Assembly: GCA_033794685.1 (NCBI GenBank)
Contig: JARAYZ010000003.1
Length of the DNA: 64,000 nt
Source: Lentzea sp033794685
GTDB taxonomy: Bacteria > Actinomycetota > Actinomycetes > Mycobacteriales > Pseudonocardiaceae
Reading direction: 5' to 3' (one strand)
Positions 33,942 through 43,203 of the stretch are shown here, one piece after another. The notes under the pieces are model-generated. The model was given only the letters and a program-made list of their open reading frames with translations, searched no databases and was not told where the DNA came from. Both the position numbers and the translations under genes were made by a program. How positions within the stretch are numbered: the first letter of the stretch is position 1; the number at the start of each line of letters is the position of its first letter.

Positions 33942-34477
33942 GCCGAGTACCGCGGCTCGCGAAGGGCTGGCACCGGACGCCGGCGGACGGCTGTTGCCTG
34001 ATGGAACTGACGTCGGTGCTCGCGGGCGAGGTGTGGTCGGACCGGCCCGCCTGCGTGCATCCGGTGCTGGCGTGCGTGGCGCGCTGCGTCAACGACCAGT
34101 CCACAGAGGAGGGACGGCGCAAGCTGCTTCCTTTCGCCACCAAAGTGATCGGTACGGAGAAGCCGCCCACAGGAAGCCTGATCGCACATTGCGCGAGGAG
34201 AGCCGGGATCGTCGTGCCGAGGTGGTGGCCGCGCGACTGGGTCGTGGCGAGGGCCGTCCGGGCGATGTCCGGGGACGAGGTGTTGCGGCGCCTGCTCGAC
34301 GAGTGCGTCGCGATCTGCAGGGAGGAAGCACGTGGGACGAGTGACGAGCAGGCGGCGCGTGGTGCGGCTGGTGGACGACGCGGTCACCGTGCGGCCGGAC
34401 ACGCTGGCGGTCGAGGAACCACTGGAGATCCGCGTGCGGGGCAAGTCCCTCGCCGTGACCATGCGCACGCCGGGTGA
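33938..34477 (+). CDS. Uncharacterised actinobacterial protein between transporter and fdhD
   Basis: Translation from GTG 33938, overlapping the transporter stop, gives a 179-residue frame. The first about 130 residues look real: WHRTPADGCCLMELTSVLAG, WSDRPACVHPVLACVARCVN, and a KLLPFATKVIGT segment. The last 48 codons overlap fdhD and are composed like an off-frame shadow. The functional end may therefore lie near the fdhD start, or a frameshift may have removed the original stop. I cannot assign a function. Coupling with the transporter and fdhD places it in the oxalate/formate regulon. Confidence 0.55.
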   Translation: MSRVPRLAKGWHRTPADGCCLMELTSVLAGEVWSDRPACVHPVLACVARCVNDQSTEEGRRKLLPFATKVIGTEKPPTGSLIAHCARRAGIVVPRWWPRDWVVARAVRAMSGDEVLRRLLDECVAICREEARGTSDEQAARGAAGGRRGHRAAGHAGGRGTTGDPRAGQVPRRDHAHAG

Positions 34478-35171
34478 CGACTTCGACCTGGCCGCGGGGT
34501 TCCTGGTCAGCGAGGGCGTGGTCCGCTCACCGTCCGACATCGTGTCGATCCGGTACTGCGCGGGCGCCACGGCCGACGGGAGCAACACCTACAACGTGCT
34601 CGACGTCGGGCTCGCCGAAGGCGTCGCGCCACCCGACCCGTCGATCGAGCGCAACTTCTACACCACCTCGTCCTGCGGCCTGTGCGGCAAGGCGAGCCTG
34701 GACGCCGTGCGCACCGTCGCGACCTGGCAGGTGGCGTCCGACCCGCTCCGCCTCGACCCGAAGACGATCACGGAGTTCCCGACGAAACTCCGTGCGGCGC
34801 AACGGGTCTTCGACCGCACCGGCGGTCTGCACGCGGCCGGGCTGTTCGACGCCCAGGGCACCCTCCTGTGCCTGCGCGAGGACGTCGGCCGGCACAACGC
34901 GGTCGACAAGGTCGTCGGCTGGGCCACCCGCGCCGGACGGCTGCCGCTCACGAGCACCGTGCTGCAGGTGAGCGGGCGGGCGTCGTTCGAACTGGTGCAG
35001 AAGGCGGTGATGGCCGGGATCCCGGTGCTCACCGCCGTGTCCGCGCCGTCGTCGCTCGCCGCCGACCTGGCGGAGGAGATGGGCGTGACGCTCGTCGGGT
35101 TCCTGAGGGGCTCGTCGATGAACGTCTACACGGGCGGCCACCGGCTGGGAGTGACGGCGGGAGCGCGTTAG
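34332..35171 (+). CDS. fdhD: Formate dehydrogenase accessory sulfurtransferase FdhD
   Basis: The 279-residue protein (GTG 34332, GGAGG seven bases upstream) has the FdhD landmarks TMRTPGDDFDLAAGFLVSEG, the Cys loop TSSCGLCGKAS, and CLREDVGRHNAVDKVVGWA. FdhD passes sulfur from a cysteine desulfurase to the molybdenum cofactor and is essential for formate dehydrogenase activity. It is in the same unit as the OFA transporter under regulon site 1, far from the fdhA gene (62745) that it serves. Confidence 0.92.
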   Translation: MGRVTSRRRVVRLVDDAVTVRPDTLAVEEPLEIRVRGKSLAVTMRTPGDDFDLAAGFLVSEGVVRSPSDIVSIRYCAGATADGSNTYNVLDVGLAEGVAPPDPSIERNFYTTSSCGLCGKASLDAVRTVATWQVASDPLRLDPKTITEFPTKLRAAQRVFDRTGGLHAAGLFDAQGTLLCLREDVGRHNAVDKVVGWATRAGRLPLTSTVLQVSGRASFELVQKAVMAGIPVLTAVSAPSSLAADLAEEMGVTLVGFLRGSSMNVYTGGHRLGVTAGAR

Positions 35172-35638
35172 TGCTGGACCAGGCCGCCGACCGGGACCGC
35201 GGCGACATGCCCGGTCGGCGGCCTGCCGGCGAACAGGGCCAGGCCGACGTCGACCAGTGAGGACCGGCGCAGCCCCGCGACGTCGGCGAGCGGTGTCCAC
35301 ACGGGATCGATGGTCGCCCCGTTCGGTTCCGGACGCGGTTCGCCGGTGATCCGGACCTGGTAGAAGACGCCGAGGTTCTGGTGCGGCCCCAGGTTGGACA
35401 GGTGGCGTTCGTCGGCGGGGACGACCCGGGAGTCCACGCCCAGCAGCCGCTCGACCTCACCGGTGCAGCCGGTCTCCTCGGCGACCTCGCGGACCACCGC
35501 GTCGAACGGGTCCTCGCAGTGCTCCACCGCCCCGCCGGGCAACGACCAGTGGTCTTCTCCGTACGGCGACACACAACGGACGAGCAGCACGCGGTCGTTC
35601 TCGACGCTGACGGCGTACGCGGCCAAACGGAAGGTCAT
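35168..35638 (-). CDS. NUDIX hydrolase
   Basis: The 156-residue protein carries a complete Nudix box from GGAVEHCEDPFDAVVREVAE to ETG, following WSLPGG. It cleaves nucleoside diphosphates linked to another moiety; the substrate is unknown. It overlaps the 3' end of the convergent fdhD by 4 bases and has no evident partner. Confidence 0.85.
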   Translation of the reverse strand: MTFRLAAYAVSVENDRVLLVRCVSPYGEDHWSLPGGAVEHCEDPFDAVVREVAEETGCTGEVERLLGVDSRVVPADERHLSNLGPHQNLGVFYQVRITGEPRPEPNGATIDPVWTPLADVAGLRRSSLVDVGLALFAGRPPTGHVAAVPVGGLVQH

Positions 35639-35727
35639 ACGGGCACGTTAGCCCGTAAGGGGTCCTCCGCGAGGATGATGCCGCGCGGCGGACGCGATCT
35701 TGAACGCCACGACCTACCGTTCTCCCC

Positions 35728-36597
35728 ATGTTGACTGTCAGGGGGATCAGCCGGAGCTTCGGCGATCACAAGGTGCTCGACGAGGTGAGCTTCGACGTCC
35801 GGCCCGGCCGGATGACGGGCTTCCTGGGAGCCAACGGGTCGGGCAAGACGACCACGATGCGCATCGTCTTGGGGGTGCTCGCCGCGCACGGGGGCTCGGT
35901 GAGCTGGAAGGGGACCGAGGTCCGGCCGGACAACCGGCCGGACTTCGGGTACATGCCGGAGGAACGCGGGCTCTACCCGAAGATGAAGGTGCGCGACCAG
36001 ATCACGTGGCTGGCGCGGTTGCACGGCGTCGACCGCGAGACCGCGCAGCGCAACACCGACGAGCTGCTCGAGGACCTGGAGCTGACCGGGCGGGCCGGCG
36101 ACCGGCTCGAGGAGCTGTCGCTCGGCAACCAGCAGCGCGTGCAGATCGCAGCCGCGCTGGTGCACGACCCGGACGTGCTGATCCTCGACGAGCCGTTCTC
36201 CGGCCTCGACCCGATCGCCGTCGAGACCGTGCTGGACGTGCTGCGCAAGCGCGCCGCCAACGGGGTGCCGGTGCTGTTCTCGAGCCACCAGCTGGCCATC
36301 GTGGAACGGCTCTGCGACGACGTCGTGATCATCTCGAAGGGACGGATCGCGGCGAACGGGTCACGCGAGGAGTTGCGCGCCCGGCACGCGGGGGAGCGTT
36401 ACGAGATCGTCGTCGCGGAGGACGCGGGCTGGGTCCGCGACGTGCCCGGCGTGACGATCCTGGACCTCGACGGGCCGCGCGCGGTGTTCGAGGCGGAACC
36501 CCAGCAGGTGCTCAGGGCAGCGCTGGACCGCGGCGAGGTCCGCTCGTTCACGCCCGTCGTGCCCACGCTGGACGAGATCTTCAAGGAAGTGATCTGA
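35728..36597 (+). CDS. ABC transporter ATP-binding protein (NatA-type)
   Basis: The 289-residue ATPase has Walker A FLGANGSGKTTTMR, signature LEELSLGNQQRVQIAAAL, Walker B VLILDEPFSGLDP and an H-loop in SSHQLAIV. A C-terminal extension of about 70 residues resembles DUF4162 in sodium- or drug-exporting ABC ATPases. It pairs with the permease gene starting 2 bases after its stop. Confidence 0.9.
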   Translation: MLTVRGISRSFGDHKVLDEVSFDVRPGRMTGFLGANGSGKTTTMRIVLGVLAAHGGSVSWKGTEVRPDNRPDFGYMPEERGLYPKMKVRDQITWLARLHGVDRETAQRNTDELLEDLELTGRAGDRLEELSLGNQQRVQIAAALVHDPDVLILDEPFSGLDPIAVETVLDVLRKRAANGVPVLFSSHQLAIVERLCDDVVIISKGRIAANGSREELRARHAGERYEIVVAEDAGWVRDVPGVTILDLDGPRAVFEAEPQQVLRAALDRGEVRSFTPVVPTLDEIFKEVI

Positions 36598-36598
36598 C

Positions 36599-37666
36599 AT
36601 GGCCCGCGCGTCCTTCAGCCAGGCGACGTGGCTCGTCGCCGAACGCGAGATGAAGACCCTGGTCGGCACCAAGGGCTTCTGGATCGGCTTCCTCTTCACG
36701 GTCGTCGCCTTGTTCGCGCTCACGATCCTGCCGACCGTGTTCGGCGGCGACGACCCCAAGGTCGCCGTGGTCGGCTCGGCCTCACAAGTGGTGCAGGGCA
36801 AGGCACTGGACGTCCGCGAGGTCGGCAGCGTGCAGGAGGCCTCCGACCTGGTCCGCGCCGACGACGTCGAGGCCGCGATCGTGCCGGACGGTGCCGGGAT
36901 CAAGGTCCTCGCGCTCAACAGCCCGCCCAACAGCGTGATCCGCCAGCTCGTCGAGTCGCCTCCGGTGGAGCTGCTGGAGTCCTCGGCGGTGACCTCGGGC
37001 CAGCGGTCCGTCACGGTGATCGTGTTCGGGCTGGTGTTCCTCATGTTCGGCATGGGCGGCGCGGCCATCGCGCAGAGCACCGTGACCGAGAAGCAGACGC
37101 GGATCGTGGAGATCCTCGTGTCGACCGTGCCGGTGCGCGCACTGCTCGCGGGCAAGATCCTCGGCCACACGATCCTCACGCTCGCCCAGGTCGTGGTGCT
37201 GGCGCTCGCGGCGCCGATCGCGTTGCGGGTGGCCGGACTCGGCGAGCTGCTGGGGGTGGTGGCGCCCGCGCTCGGCTGGTTCATCCCGTTCCTGATGCTC
37301 GGGTTCGTGCTGATCTCGTCGATGTGGGCCGTGGCGGGTGCGCTCGTCAGCCGTCAGGAGGACCTCGGCTCGACGATGGGCCTGGTCATGATCGCGGTCA
37401 TGGGCCCGTACTTCGGCGTGCAGTTCTTCTACGAGAACCCCGCCGTGCTCAAGTGGATGTCGTTCGTGCCCTTCACGGCCGGTGTCGCGATGCCGGTGCG
37501 GCTGTTCTCCGAACAGGCCGCGGCGTGGGAGGCGATCCTCTCGCTCGGCATCCTCGCGGCGACCGTCGTGGCGATCCTGCTGGTCGCGTCGCGGCTCTAC
37601 ACCGGCTCGTTGCTGCAGACCGGTGCACGGGTGAAGCTCTCCAAGGCCTGGGCACCTGCAGAATAG
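36599..37666 (+). CDS. ABC-2 type exporter permease (NatB-like)
   Basis: The 355-residue permease has one N-terminal transmembrane helix, an extracellular domain (about 45-135) and five or six C-terminal helices. VTEKQTRIVEILVSTVPVRALLAGKIL is the typical ABC-2 segment. With the preceding ATPase it forms an exporter of unknown substrate, similar to NatAB. Confidence 0.85.
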   Translation: MARASFSQATWLVAEREMKTLVGTKGFWIGFLFTVVALFALTILPTVFGGDDPKVAVVGSASQVVQGKALDVREVGSVQEASDLVRADDVEAAIVPDGAGIKVLALNSPPNSVIRQLVESPPVELLESSAVTSGQRSVTVIVFGLVFLMFGMGGAAIAQSTVTEKQTRIVEILVSTVPVRALLAGKILGHTILTLAQVVVLALAAPIALRVAGLGELLGVVAPALGWFIPFLMLGFVLISSMWAVAGALVSRQEDLGSTMGLVMIAVMGPYFGVQFFYENPAVLKWMSFVPFTAGVAMPVRLFSEQAAAWEAILSLGILAATVVAILLVASRLYTGSLLQTGARVKLSKAWAPAE

Positions 37667-37671
37667 GGCCC

Positions 37672-38583
37672 ATGATCGCTGATCCGATTCGCCTCGCCGT
37701 CGTCGGCCTGGGAGCCATGGGCACCCGGATGCTGACGGCGGCGCGGTCACATCCCGGCTTCACCGTGGTCGCGGGTGTCGACGTGGTACCCCGCACGCTC
37801 GACATCCCGGTCTTCGCCTCCCTGGACGACGTGCTGTCCGATGTGGACGCGGTGTACGTCTCGACGCCACCCGCGTCGCACGCCGAGCTCGTGCGGAAGG
37901 CCTTCGCCGCCGGCAAGGCGGTGTTCTGCGAGAAGCCGCTCGCCGTCGACCTCGCCGAGGCCCGCGCGATGGCCGAGTCCGCCGCCGGACGGCCGAACGC
38001 CGTCAACTTCGCGCTGTCGGACATGGTGGCGACGATCGAGATCGAACGTCGGCTGCCGTCGCTGGGCGAACTGCGGGGCATCGAGATCCGGCTGCAGTTC
38101 CCGGCGTGGCCCAGGGCGTTCCAGGCGGACGCGACCTGGCTGTCGCGCTCCGAGCAGGGCGGGTTCGTCCGCGAGGTGTTGTCGCACTTCGTCTACCTGA
38201 CCGACCGGATGCTCGGGCCGCTCACCGTCGAGTCGGTCTCGTCGGACTTCCCCCAGCCCGGCGCGGCCGAGGTCGCGGCCCGGGGACTGCTGCGGGGCAG
38301 CGGCGTGCCGGTGCACGTGTCCGCGTTCTCCGGACTGGCCGGGCCCGAGGTCTACGAGTGGACCGCCTGGGGCACCGAACGGTCGCTGCGCCTCGACCAG
38401 TGGGCGTTGCTGTCCACTTCGGACGGTGGGCCGTGGGAACCGGTGCCGCTGGAGCAGACCGGCTCCGACTACTCGCGGCTCACGCTGTTCGCGGAGGCGG
38501 TGCGCGGTGAGCACCCGCGCGATCTGGCCGACTTCGCCAGCGGGCAGCGCGTGGCCGAGGTGGTCGAGGCCTTCTTGAGGTAA
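37672..38583 (+). CDS. Gfo/Idh/MocA-family oxidoreductase
   Basis: The 303-residue protein has an N-terminal Rossmann fold (RLAVVGLGAMGTRML), the conserved CEKPLAVDLAEA segment with the active-site Lys, and a C-terminal alpha/beta domain. The family oxidises or reduces sugars and cyclitols with NAD(P). The start at 37672 is only 6 bases from the permease stop, so it is probably in the ABC transporter operon. The substrate is unknown. Confidence 0.83.
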   Translation: MIADPIRLAVVGLGAMGTRMLTAARSHPGFTVVAGVDVVPRTLDIPVFASLDDVLSDVDAVYVSTPPASHAELVRKAFAAGKAVFCEKPLAVDLAEARAMAESAAGRPNAVNFALSDMVATIEIERRLPSLGELRGIEIRLQFPAWPRAFQADATWLSRSEQGGFVREVLSHFVYLTDRMLGPLTVESVSSDFPQPGAAEVAARGLLRGSGVPVHVSAFSGLAGPEVYEWTAWGTERSLRLDQWALLSTSDGGPWEPVPLEQTGSDYSRLTLFAEAVRGEHPRDLADFASGQRVAEVVEAFLR

Positions 38584-38670
38584 GCCTGCGTGCCTCGACC
38601 GGTCCGCGACCACGCGAGCCGCGCGGCCGTCGACCGGGTGGCGGCGCTCGGCGAGCAGCCGGCGTCCTCC

Positions 38671-39510
38671 TCAGCCGAGCACCTCGCGGAGCTTGACCGC
38701 GAACTCCTCCGGCTTGCCGGCGTAACCGAACTCGCCGCCCATGAACCCGCCGTGGTGGCTGGGGAACACCACGGCGTCCTGGCTGAGCAGTTCCGCGGTG
38801 GCCCTGGCCGTGCGGGCGGTGAACGCGTCACCGGTCTCCTCGCCGACGGCGATCACGACGCGGGTGGGTGCGGCGATCAGGTCCTGCACCCGCGGGTGGT
38901 AGTCGGTGATGGCGAGCGAGTCGGTCCCGAGCAACGGGTCGTCGCGCTTGCCGTCGTCCTCGGCCGGCATCCCGAACTGCGCCGGGTCCGGCAGGGGCAG
39001 CGCGAAGTACTCGTCGGTGTACTCGCCCTGGTGCGAGCTCATGTGAATGAACGCCGCCATGCCCACGCCCCCACCCTTGCTCTGGTAGGCGTCCATGAAC
39101 ACGTCGCGGGCCTTGCGGGCGGCGGCCGCATCGGGCAGCAGGTTGATCAACGGCGGTTCGTGCGCCACGAGCGTGAGGACATCGCCTGGGTGGGCCGCCA
39201 CCAGTTCGAGGGCCGTGACGGCGCCGCCGCTCGACGCGAACAGGTCGACCGGACCGCCCACGGCCTGGATCACCGCGTGCACGTCGGCCGCCTGGAGTTG
39301 CGGAGTGTTGTCCGTGCGGCCGTCGGATCGGGTGCTTCTGCCCATGCCGCGCGGGTCGTAGGTGATCACCTTGCGGTCGGGGAACTGCGCTCGCAGGGCC
39401 GTGAAGCCGCTGGCGTCCATGGGCTGGCCGATCATCATCAACGGACGGCCCTCGCCGCTCACGTCGTAGGTGACGGCCGCGCCGGCGGTCTCCAGAACGT
39501 GCGTTTCCAT
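38671..39510 (-). CDS. Alpha/beta-fold hydrolase
   Basis: The 279-residue hydrolase has VITYDPRGMGRSTRSD and nucleophile elbow DLFASSGGAVTALE (Ser). A terminal FPSHHGGFMGGEFGYAG supplies the catalytic His. Related proteins are ordinary esterase-like enzymes. The start at 39510 is 109 bases from the divergent SDR gene. I see no specific substrate clue. Confidence 0.8.
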   Translation of the reverse strand: METHVLETAGAAVTYDVSGEGRPLMMIGQPMDASGFTALRAQFPDRKVITYDPRGMGRSTRSDGRTDNTPQLQAADVHAVIQAVGGPVDLFASSGGAVTALELVAAHPGDVLTLVAHEPPLINLLPDAAAARKARDVFMDAYQSKGGGVGMAAFIHMSSHQGEYTDEYFALPLPDPAQFGMPAEDDGKRDDPLLGTDSLAITDYHPRVQDLIAAPTRVVIAVGEETGDAFTARTARATAELLSQDAVVFPSHHGGFMGGEFGYAGKPEEFAVKLREVLG

Positions 39511-39619
39511 GTGATTCTCCCCAGTCGGGTCGGGTCTGAGCAGCCTAGTCACAGACGTGAACCCGGATGGGCTGACAGGCCGATCGACCTGCGTGTATTC
39601 GACTGTTATCAAAGGTCGC

Positions 39620-40339
39620 ATGACACGCACAGCAGTGGTGACCGGCGGCGGCACGGGCATCGGCAAGGCAGTGGCGGCCCGGCTCGTGGAGCAGGGCCTG
39701 GACGTGGTGATCACCGGACGCCGGGAGGACGTCCTGAAGGCGGCGGCCGACGAGATCGGCGCGCGGGCGGTCGTGTTCGACGCGGCGGACCCGGAGGCGG
39801 TGGAGGCGGCGCTGAACGACCTTCCGTCCTCAGTGGACGTTCTCGTCAACAACGCGGGCGGCAACATGACCCGGCGGCTACCCGCACCGCGGAACCTGAC
39901 CGACGTGAAGAACCTGTGGCTCGCGAACTACGAGTCGAACGTGATCAGCGCCGTCCTCGTGACGACCGCGCTGGAGCCGCGCCTGGCCGACAACGCGCGG
40001 GTGGTGACGCTCGGTTCGATCGCGGGCCGGCGGGGTTCGGGCGCCTACGGCGCGGCCAAGTCCGCGGTCGAGGCGTGGACGGCGGATCTCGCGTTCGCCC
40101 TGGGAGGACGGGGGATCACGGTCAACGTCGTGTCGCCGGGCGTCACCGAGGACACCGAGTTCTTCGGCGGCACGCTTTCCGAAGAACGGCGGAAGAAGCT
40201 CGTCGGCGCCCCGGCGAACGGCCGCGCGGGCACCCCGGCGGACATCGCCGCGGCGATCACGTTCCTGACCTCTCCGGAGGCCGGGCACATCACCGCCCAG
40301 GTCATCGGGGTGAACGGCGGAGCCGGGCTCGGACGCTGA
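39620..40339 (+). CDS. Short-chain dehydrogenase/reductase
   Basis: The 239-residue classical SDR has AVVTGGGTGIGKAVAARL, DVLVNNAGG, and the catalytic Ser/Tyr/Lys region TLGSIAGRRGSGAYGAAKSA. NADP preference is suggested by the Arg pair in VITGRRED. The substrate is unknown. Its end overlaps the convergent DedA gene by 38 bases. Confidence 0.85.
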   Translation: MTRTAVVTGGGTGIGKAVAARLVEQGLDVVITGRREDVLKAAADEIGARAVVFDAADPEAVEAALNDLPSSVDVLVNNAGGNMTRRLPAPRNLTDVKNLWLANYESNVISAVLVTTALEPRLADNARVVTLGSIAGRRGSGAYGAAKSAVEAWTADLAFALGGRGITVNVVSPGVTEDTEFFGGTLSEERRKKLVGAPANGRAGTPADIAAAITFLTSPEAGHITAQVIGVNGGAGLGR

Positions 40340-40901
40340 ACCCGACGACCGCGAGCAGCACGACCACGAGCGCGATCCACGAGAACTCCGCGAGGTAGTG
40401 CTCGGCGGCCTCTCCGACGAAGTAGACGGCCGCCGTCGTGCCGCCGGCCCACGCGATGCCGCCAGCCGCGTTGGCCAGCAGGAACTTCCCGTAGTGCATG
40501 CCCATCGTGGCGGCGAGCGGACCGGACAGGATCCGCAGCAGCGCCACGAACCGGCCGAAGAAGACCGCCCAGGCGCCGTACTTCTCGAACAGCGTCTGGG
40601 CGCGGCCCACCTTGTCCTGGCTGAAGTGGTGGGGGAACTTCTCACCCGCCCAGCCGAAGATCCGCGGGCCGAACCGCTTGCCCAGCGCGTACCCGGCGCT
40701 GTCGCCGACGATCGCGCCCGCGGAGGCGGCGACACCGACCCAGACCGGTGAGATGCCGTCGTGGTGCGAGGCCATCAGGGCCGCCGCGACGAGCACGACC
40801 TCGCCCGGCAGCGGGATCCCCATGCTCTCGACCCCGACCACCAGGCCCACGACGAGGTAGACCAGCAAGGGCGGAACGGCGTGGAGCCACTCGGTCAGCA
40901 C
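40302..40901 (-). CDS. DedA-family membrane protein
   Basis: The 199-residue protein (GTG start) shows the DedA signature: GVESMGIPLPGEVVLVAAAL near residue 25, then GAIVGDSAGYALGKRFG, and GRFVALLRILSGPLAATMGM with the functional Arg residues. It has about five membrane segments. DedA proteins act in lipid scrambling or recycling and affect envelope stress tolerance. Confidence 0.87.
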   Translation of the reverse strand: MLTEWLHAVPPLLVYLVVGLVVGVESMGIPLPGEVVLVAAALMASHHDGISPVWVGVAASAGAIVGDSAGYALGKRFGPRIFGWAGEKFPHHFSQDKVGRAQTLFEKYGAWAVFFGRFVALLRILSGPLAATMGMHYGKFLLANAAGGIAWAGGTTAAVYFVGEAAEHYLAEFSWIALVVVLLAVVGFSVRARLRRSPR

Positions 40902-40989
40902 AACCGCGATCTTCCTCCAACCGGATGGGATCGGCCACGAGACAGAGCCGTCTCGGTAGTGTGCTGATCATCGGGACGAGGGGGCGGTT

Positions 40990-43107
40990 GTGGCGAGCCA
41001 GTTCGGCTTACTGCTGCGTCAATGGCGGCAGCGGGCGGGATTGAGCCAGGAGGCGCTCGCGGGACGCGCCGCCGTGGGCATCCGCACGGTGCGAGGGCTG
41101 GAAACCGGCGAACGGACCGATCCGCGCATGGGCACCGTGCGCGCGTTGGCCGACGCTCTGGAGCTCACCGGCGCCGAGCGGGTCGAGCTGTTCTCCGCCG
41201 CCGGGCGCGACGAACCCGTGGTGGTGCCTGTCGGGGAGTCGGTCCGGTTCGACCCGCTGCACGAGGCCGTCGAGACGCTGAAGGTCGCGATCGAGGGCCG
41301 GTGGCGGCGCGAGGAGGAGCAGCGGCAGGTCCACGACCCGGTGCCGTTGCCGGTGCGGTGGGACGCGGCGCCCGCGACGTGGATGGACAGCTGGCTCAAC
41401 ATCGGCGGTGAGGCCAGGCTCGGCGGAAGCCTGGACCAGGTCGTCGAGGTGTACCGCAGGGTCGGGTCGCGGCGGCTGGTCGTGCTGGGACGGGCCGGAT
41501 CCGGCAAGACCGTGCTGACCACCCGGTTCGTGCTCGACCTGCTGGGCGCCCGCTCCCCGGCGGACCCGGTCCCGGTGATCTTCGGACTCGGCGCGTGGCA
41601 TCCCGGACGCGTGGGGCTGCGCGACTGGCTCGCCGGCCAGCTCACGCGCGACCACCCGTTCCTCGCGGCTCCCGGACCCAGTGGCGGCACGCTGGCGGCG
41701 GCGCTGGTCGACTCGCAGCGGGTGCTGCCCGTGCTGGACGGCTTCGACGAGATCGCCAGCGGACTGCACCGGCTGGCGCTCAACGCGTTGAACACCACCA
41801 CTCTGCCGTTGCTGCTCACGAGCCGTGTGGACGAGTACCGCGACGCGGTCGAGGGCACGGACGTGCTGACGTCGGCCGCCGCGGTCGTGCTGGCCGACCT
41901 GGCCGTCGACGACCTGGCGGACTACCTGCTGCGGACCACCCGCAAGACCGGGCCGGGCGGCAACGTCTGGAAGCCCGTGCTGGACGAGGTGCGGTGCGGC
42001 GGCCCGCTCGCCGAGGTGCTGACGACACCGTTGATGGTGGCGCTCGCCCGGCGGATCTACAGCGACACCCCTGACCACGACCCGGCCGTGTTGCTGACCC
42101 TGCACGAGCCCGACGAGATCGAACGACACCTGCTCGGCAGCTTCATACCGGCTGTATACGGCTCGGATACTGAACGTGTACAGCCGTGGCTCGGGTACCT
42201 CGCGGGCCACCTGACCAGGCTCGGCACCCACGACGTCGCGTGGTGGCGGTTCGGCGGCTCGTCGGTGGTGACCGGCCTGGGCGTCGGGCTGGCGGTCGGG
42301 GTCGCGGACCTCGTGCTCGAGACGGCGCTGGTGGGCGCGCTCGGGGTCAGAGGCCTGCTGTTCGCGGTCATGATCGGCTTGGTCACCGGGCTGCTGTTCG
42401 GGGTGGCGCACTGGTACGTGGCCCGCAGGACGCCGATCGAACCCGTGCGGACCCGGCTGCGGCTGCGTGGCCGCGCGGGCAGCCGGGTGTGGTCGCGCGG
42501 ACTGCTCGGCCTCGCGTTCGGCGGGGCGATCGGTGCCGCGTACGGGCTGGTGCGCGCGATGGCGTTCTGGCTGGTGATGCCCGGGTTCGGGATGACGGCC
42601 GGGGTGCTGGTCGACGTCGGCGTGTTTGGCCTGGTGTTCGGCTTCGGCGCCGGTCTGGTGTTCGCCGTGGTGGCCGCGATGGAGGCGCCGCTCGACGTGC
42701 GGTCGGCGGGCAGTCCCGACGGGTTGCTGGCGGCGAACCGGCGCGCGGTGCTCTGCCTCGTCGCGGTGATGATGCCGATGTTCGCCGTGTTCGTCGCGGG
42801 CGCCACCGGCGTCGTCGCGAGCGGGCTGACGGTGCTGCGGTTCGAGGTGGTGTGGAGCCCCACGACGGCTCTGGCACTCGGGCTCGTCGGCGGCGTCGGT
42901 GGAGGGCTCGCGTACGTGCTGAGCCTGACCGCGTGGGGCCAGTGGGTCGTGTTCGCGCGCGTCTGGCTGCCGCTGACCGGGAAGCTGCCGTGGGGTCTGC
43001 CGGCGTTCCTCGACGACGCGTACCGCCGTGGCGTGCTGCGCCGGGCGGGTGCGGTCTACCAGTTCCGGCACGCGCGCCTGCAGGACCATCTCACGCGTTC
43101 GCGCTGA
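40990..43107 (+). CDS. XRE helix-turn-helix / NACHT NTPase / multi-transmembrane protein
   Basis: The 705-residue protein (GTG start) has three parts. Residues 1-70 are an XRE-type helix-turn-helix (LLLRQWRQRAGLSQEALAGR, VRGLETGERTDPRMGTVRAL). Residues about 160-400 are a NACHT-type NTPase with Walker A VLGRAGSGKTVL (about 166-177), Walker B VLPVLDGFDEIAS and sensor LLLTSRVDEYRD. The C-terminal 280 residues hold about eight transmembrane segments in two glycine-rich clusters. NACHT proteins are STAND NTPases, several of which act in antiphage defence or signalling. An HTH joined to a membrane domain is unusual. The adjacent type VII substrate cassette may be linked. Confidence 0.8.
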   Translation: MASQFGLLLRQWRQRAGLSQEALAGRAAVGIRTVRGLETGERTDPRMGTVRALADALELTGAERVELFSAAGRDEPVVVPVGESVRFDPLHEAVETLKVAIEGRWRREEEQRQVHDPVPLPVRWDAAPATWMDSWLNIGGEARLGGSLDQVVEVYRRVGSRRLVVLGRAGSGKTVLTTRFVLDLLGARSPADPVPVIFGLGAWHPGRVGLRDWLAGQLTRDHPFLAAPGPSGGTLAAALVDSQRVLPVLDGFDEIASGLHRLALNALNTTTLPLLLTSRVDEYRDAVEGTDVLTSAAAVVLADLAVDDLADYLLRTTRKTGPGGNVWKPVLDEVRCGGPLAEVLTTPLMVALARRIYSDTPDHDPAVLLTLHEPDEIERHLLGSFIPAVYGSDTERVQPWLGYLAGHLTRLGTHDVAWWRFGGSSVVTGLGVGLAVGVADLVLETALVGALGVRGLLFAVMIGLVTGLLFGVAHWYVARRTPIEPVRTRLRLRGRAGSRVWSRGLLGLAFGGAIGAAYGLVRAMAFWLVMPGFGMTAGVLVDVGVFGLVFGFGAGLVFAVVAAMEAPLDVRSAGSPDGLLAANRRAVLCLVAVMMPMFAVFVAGATGVVASGLTVLRFEVVWSPTTALALGLVGGVGGGLAYVLSLTAWGQWVVFARVWLPLTGKLPWGLPAFLDDAYRRGVLRRAGAVYQFRHARLQDHLTRSR

Positions 43108-43203
43108 TCAGGCCGACCGGCCACATGTGGCCGGTCGTCTGGCCTGTTCCCCCTCCCGTCCCGGCTGTGATCGTTCGCCGGGGACGAGGGAGGGATTCCA
43201 GGG

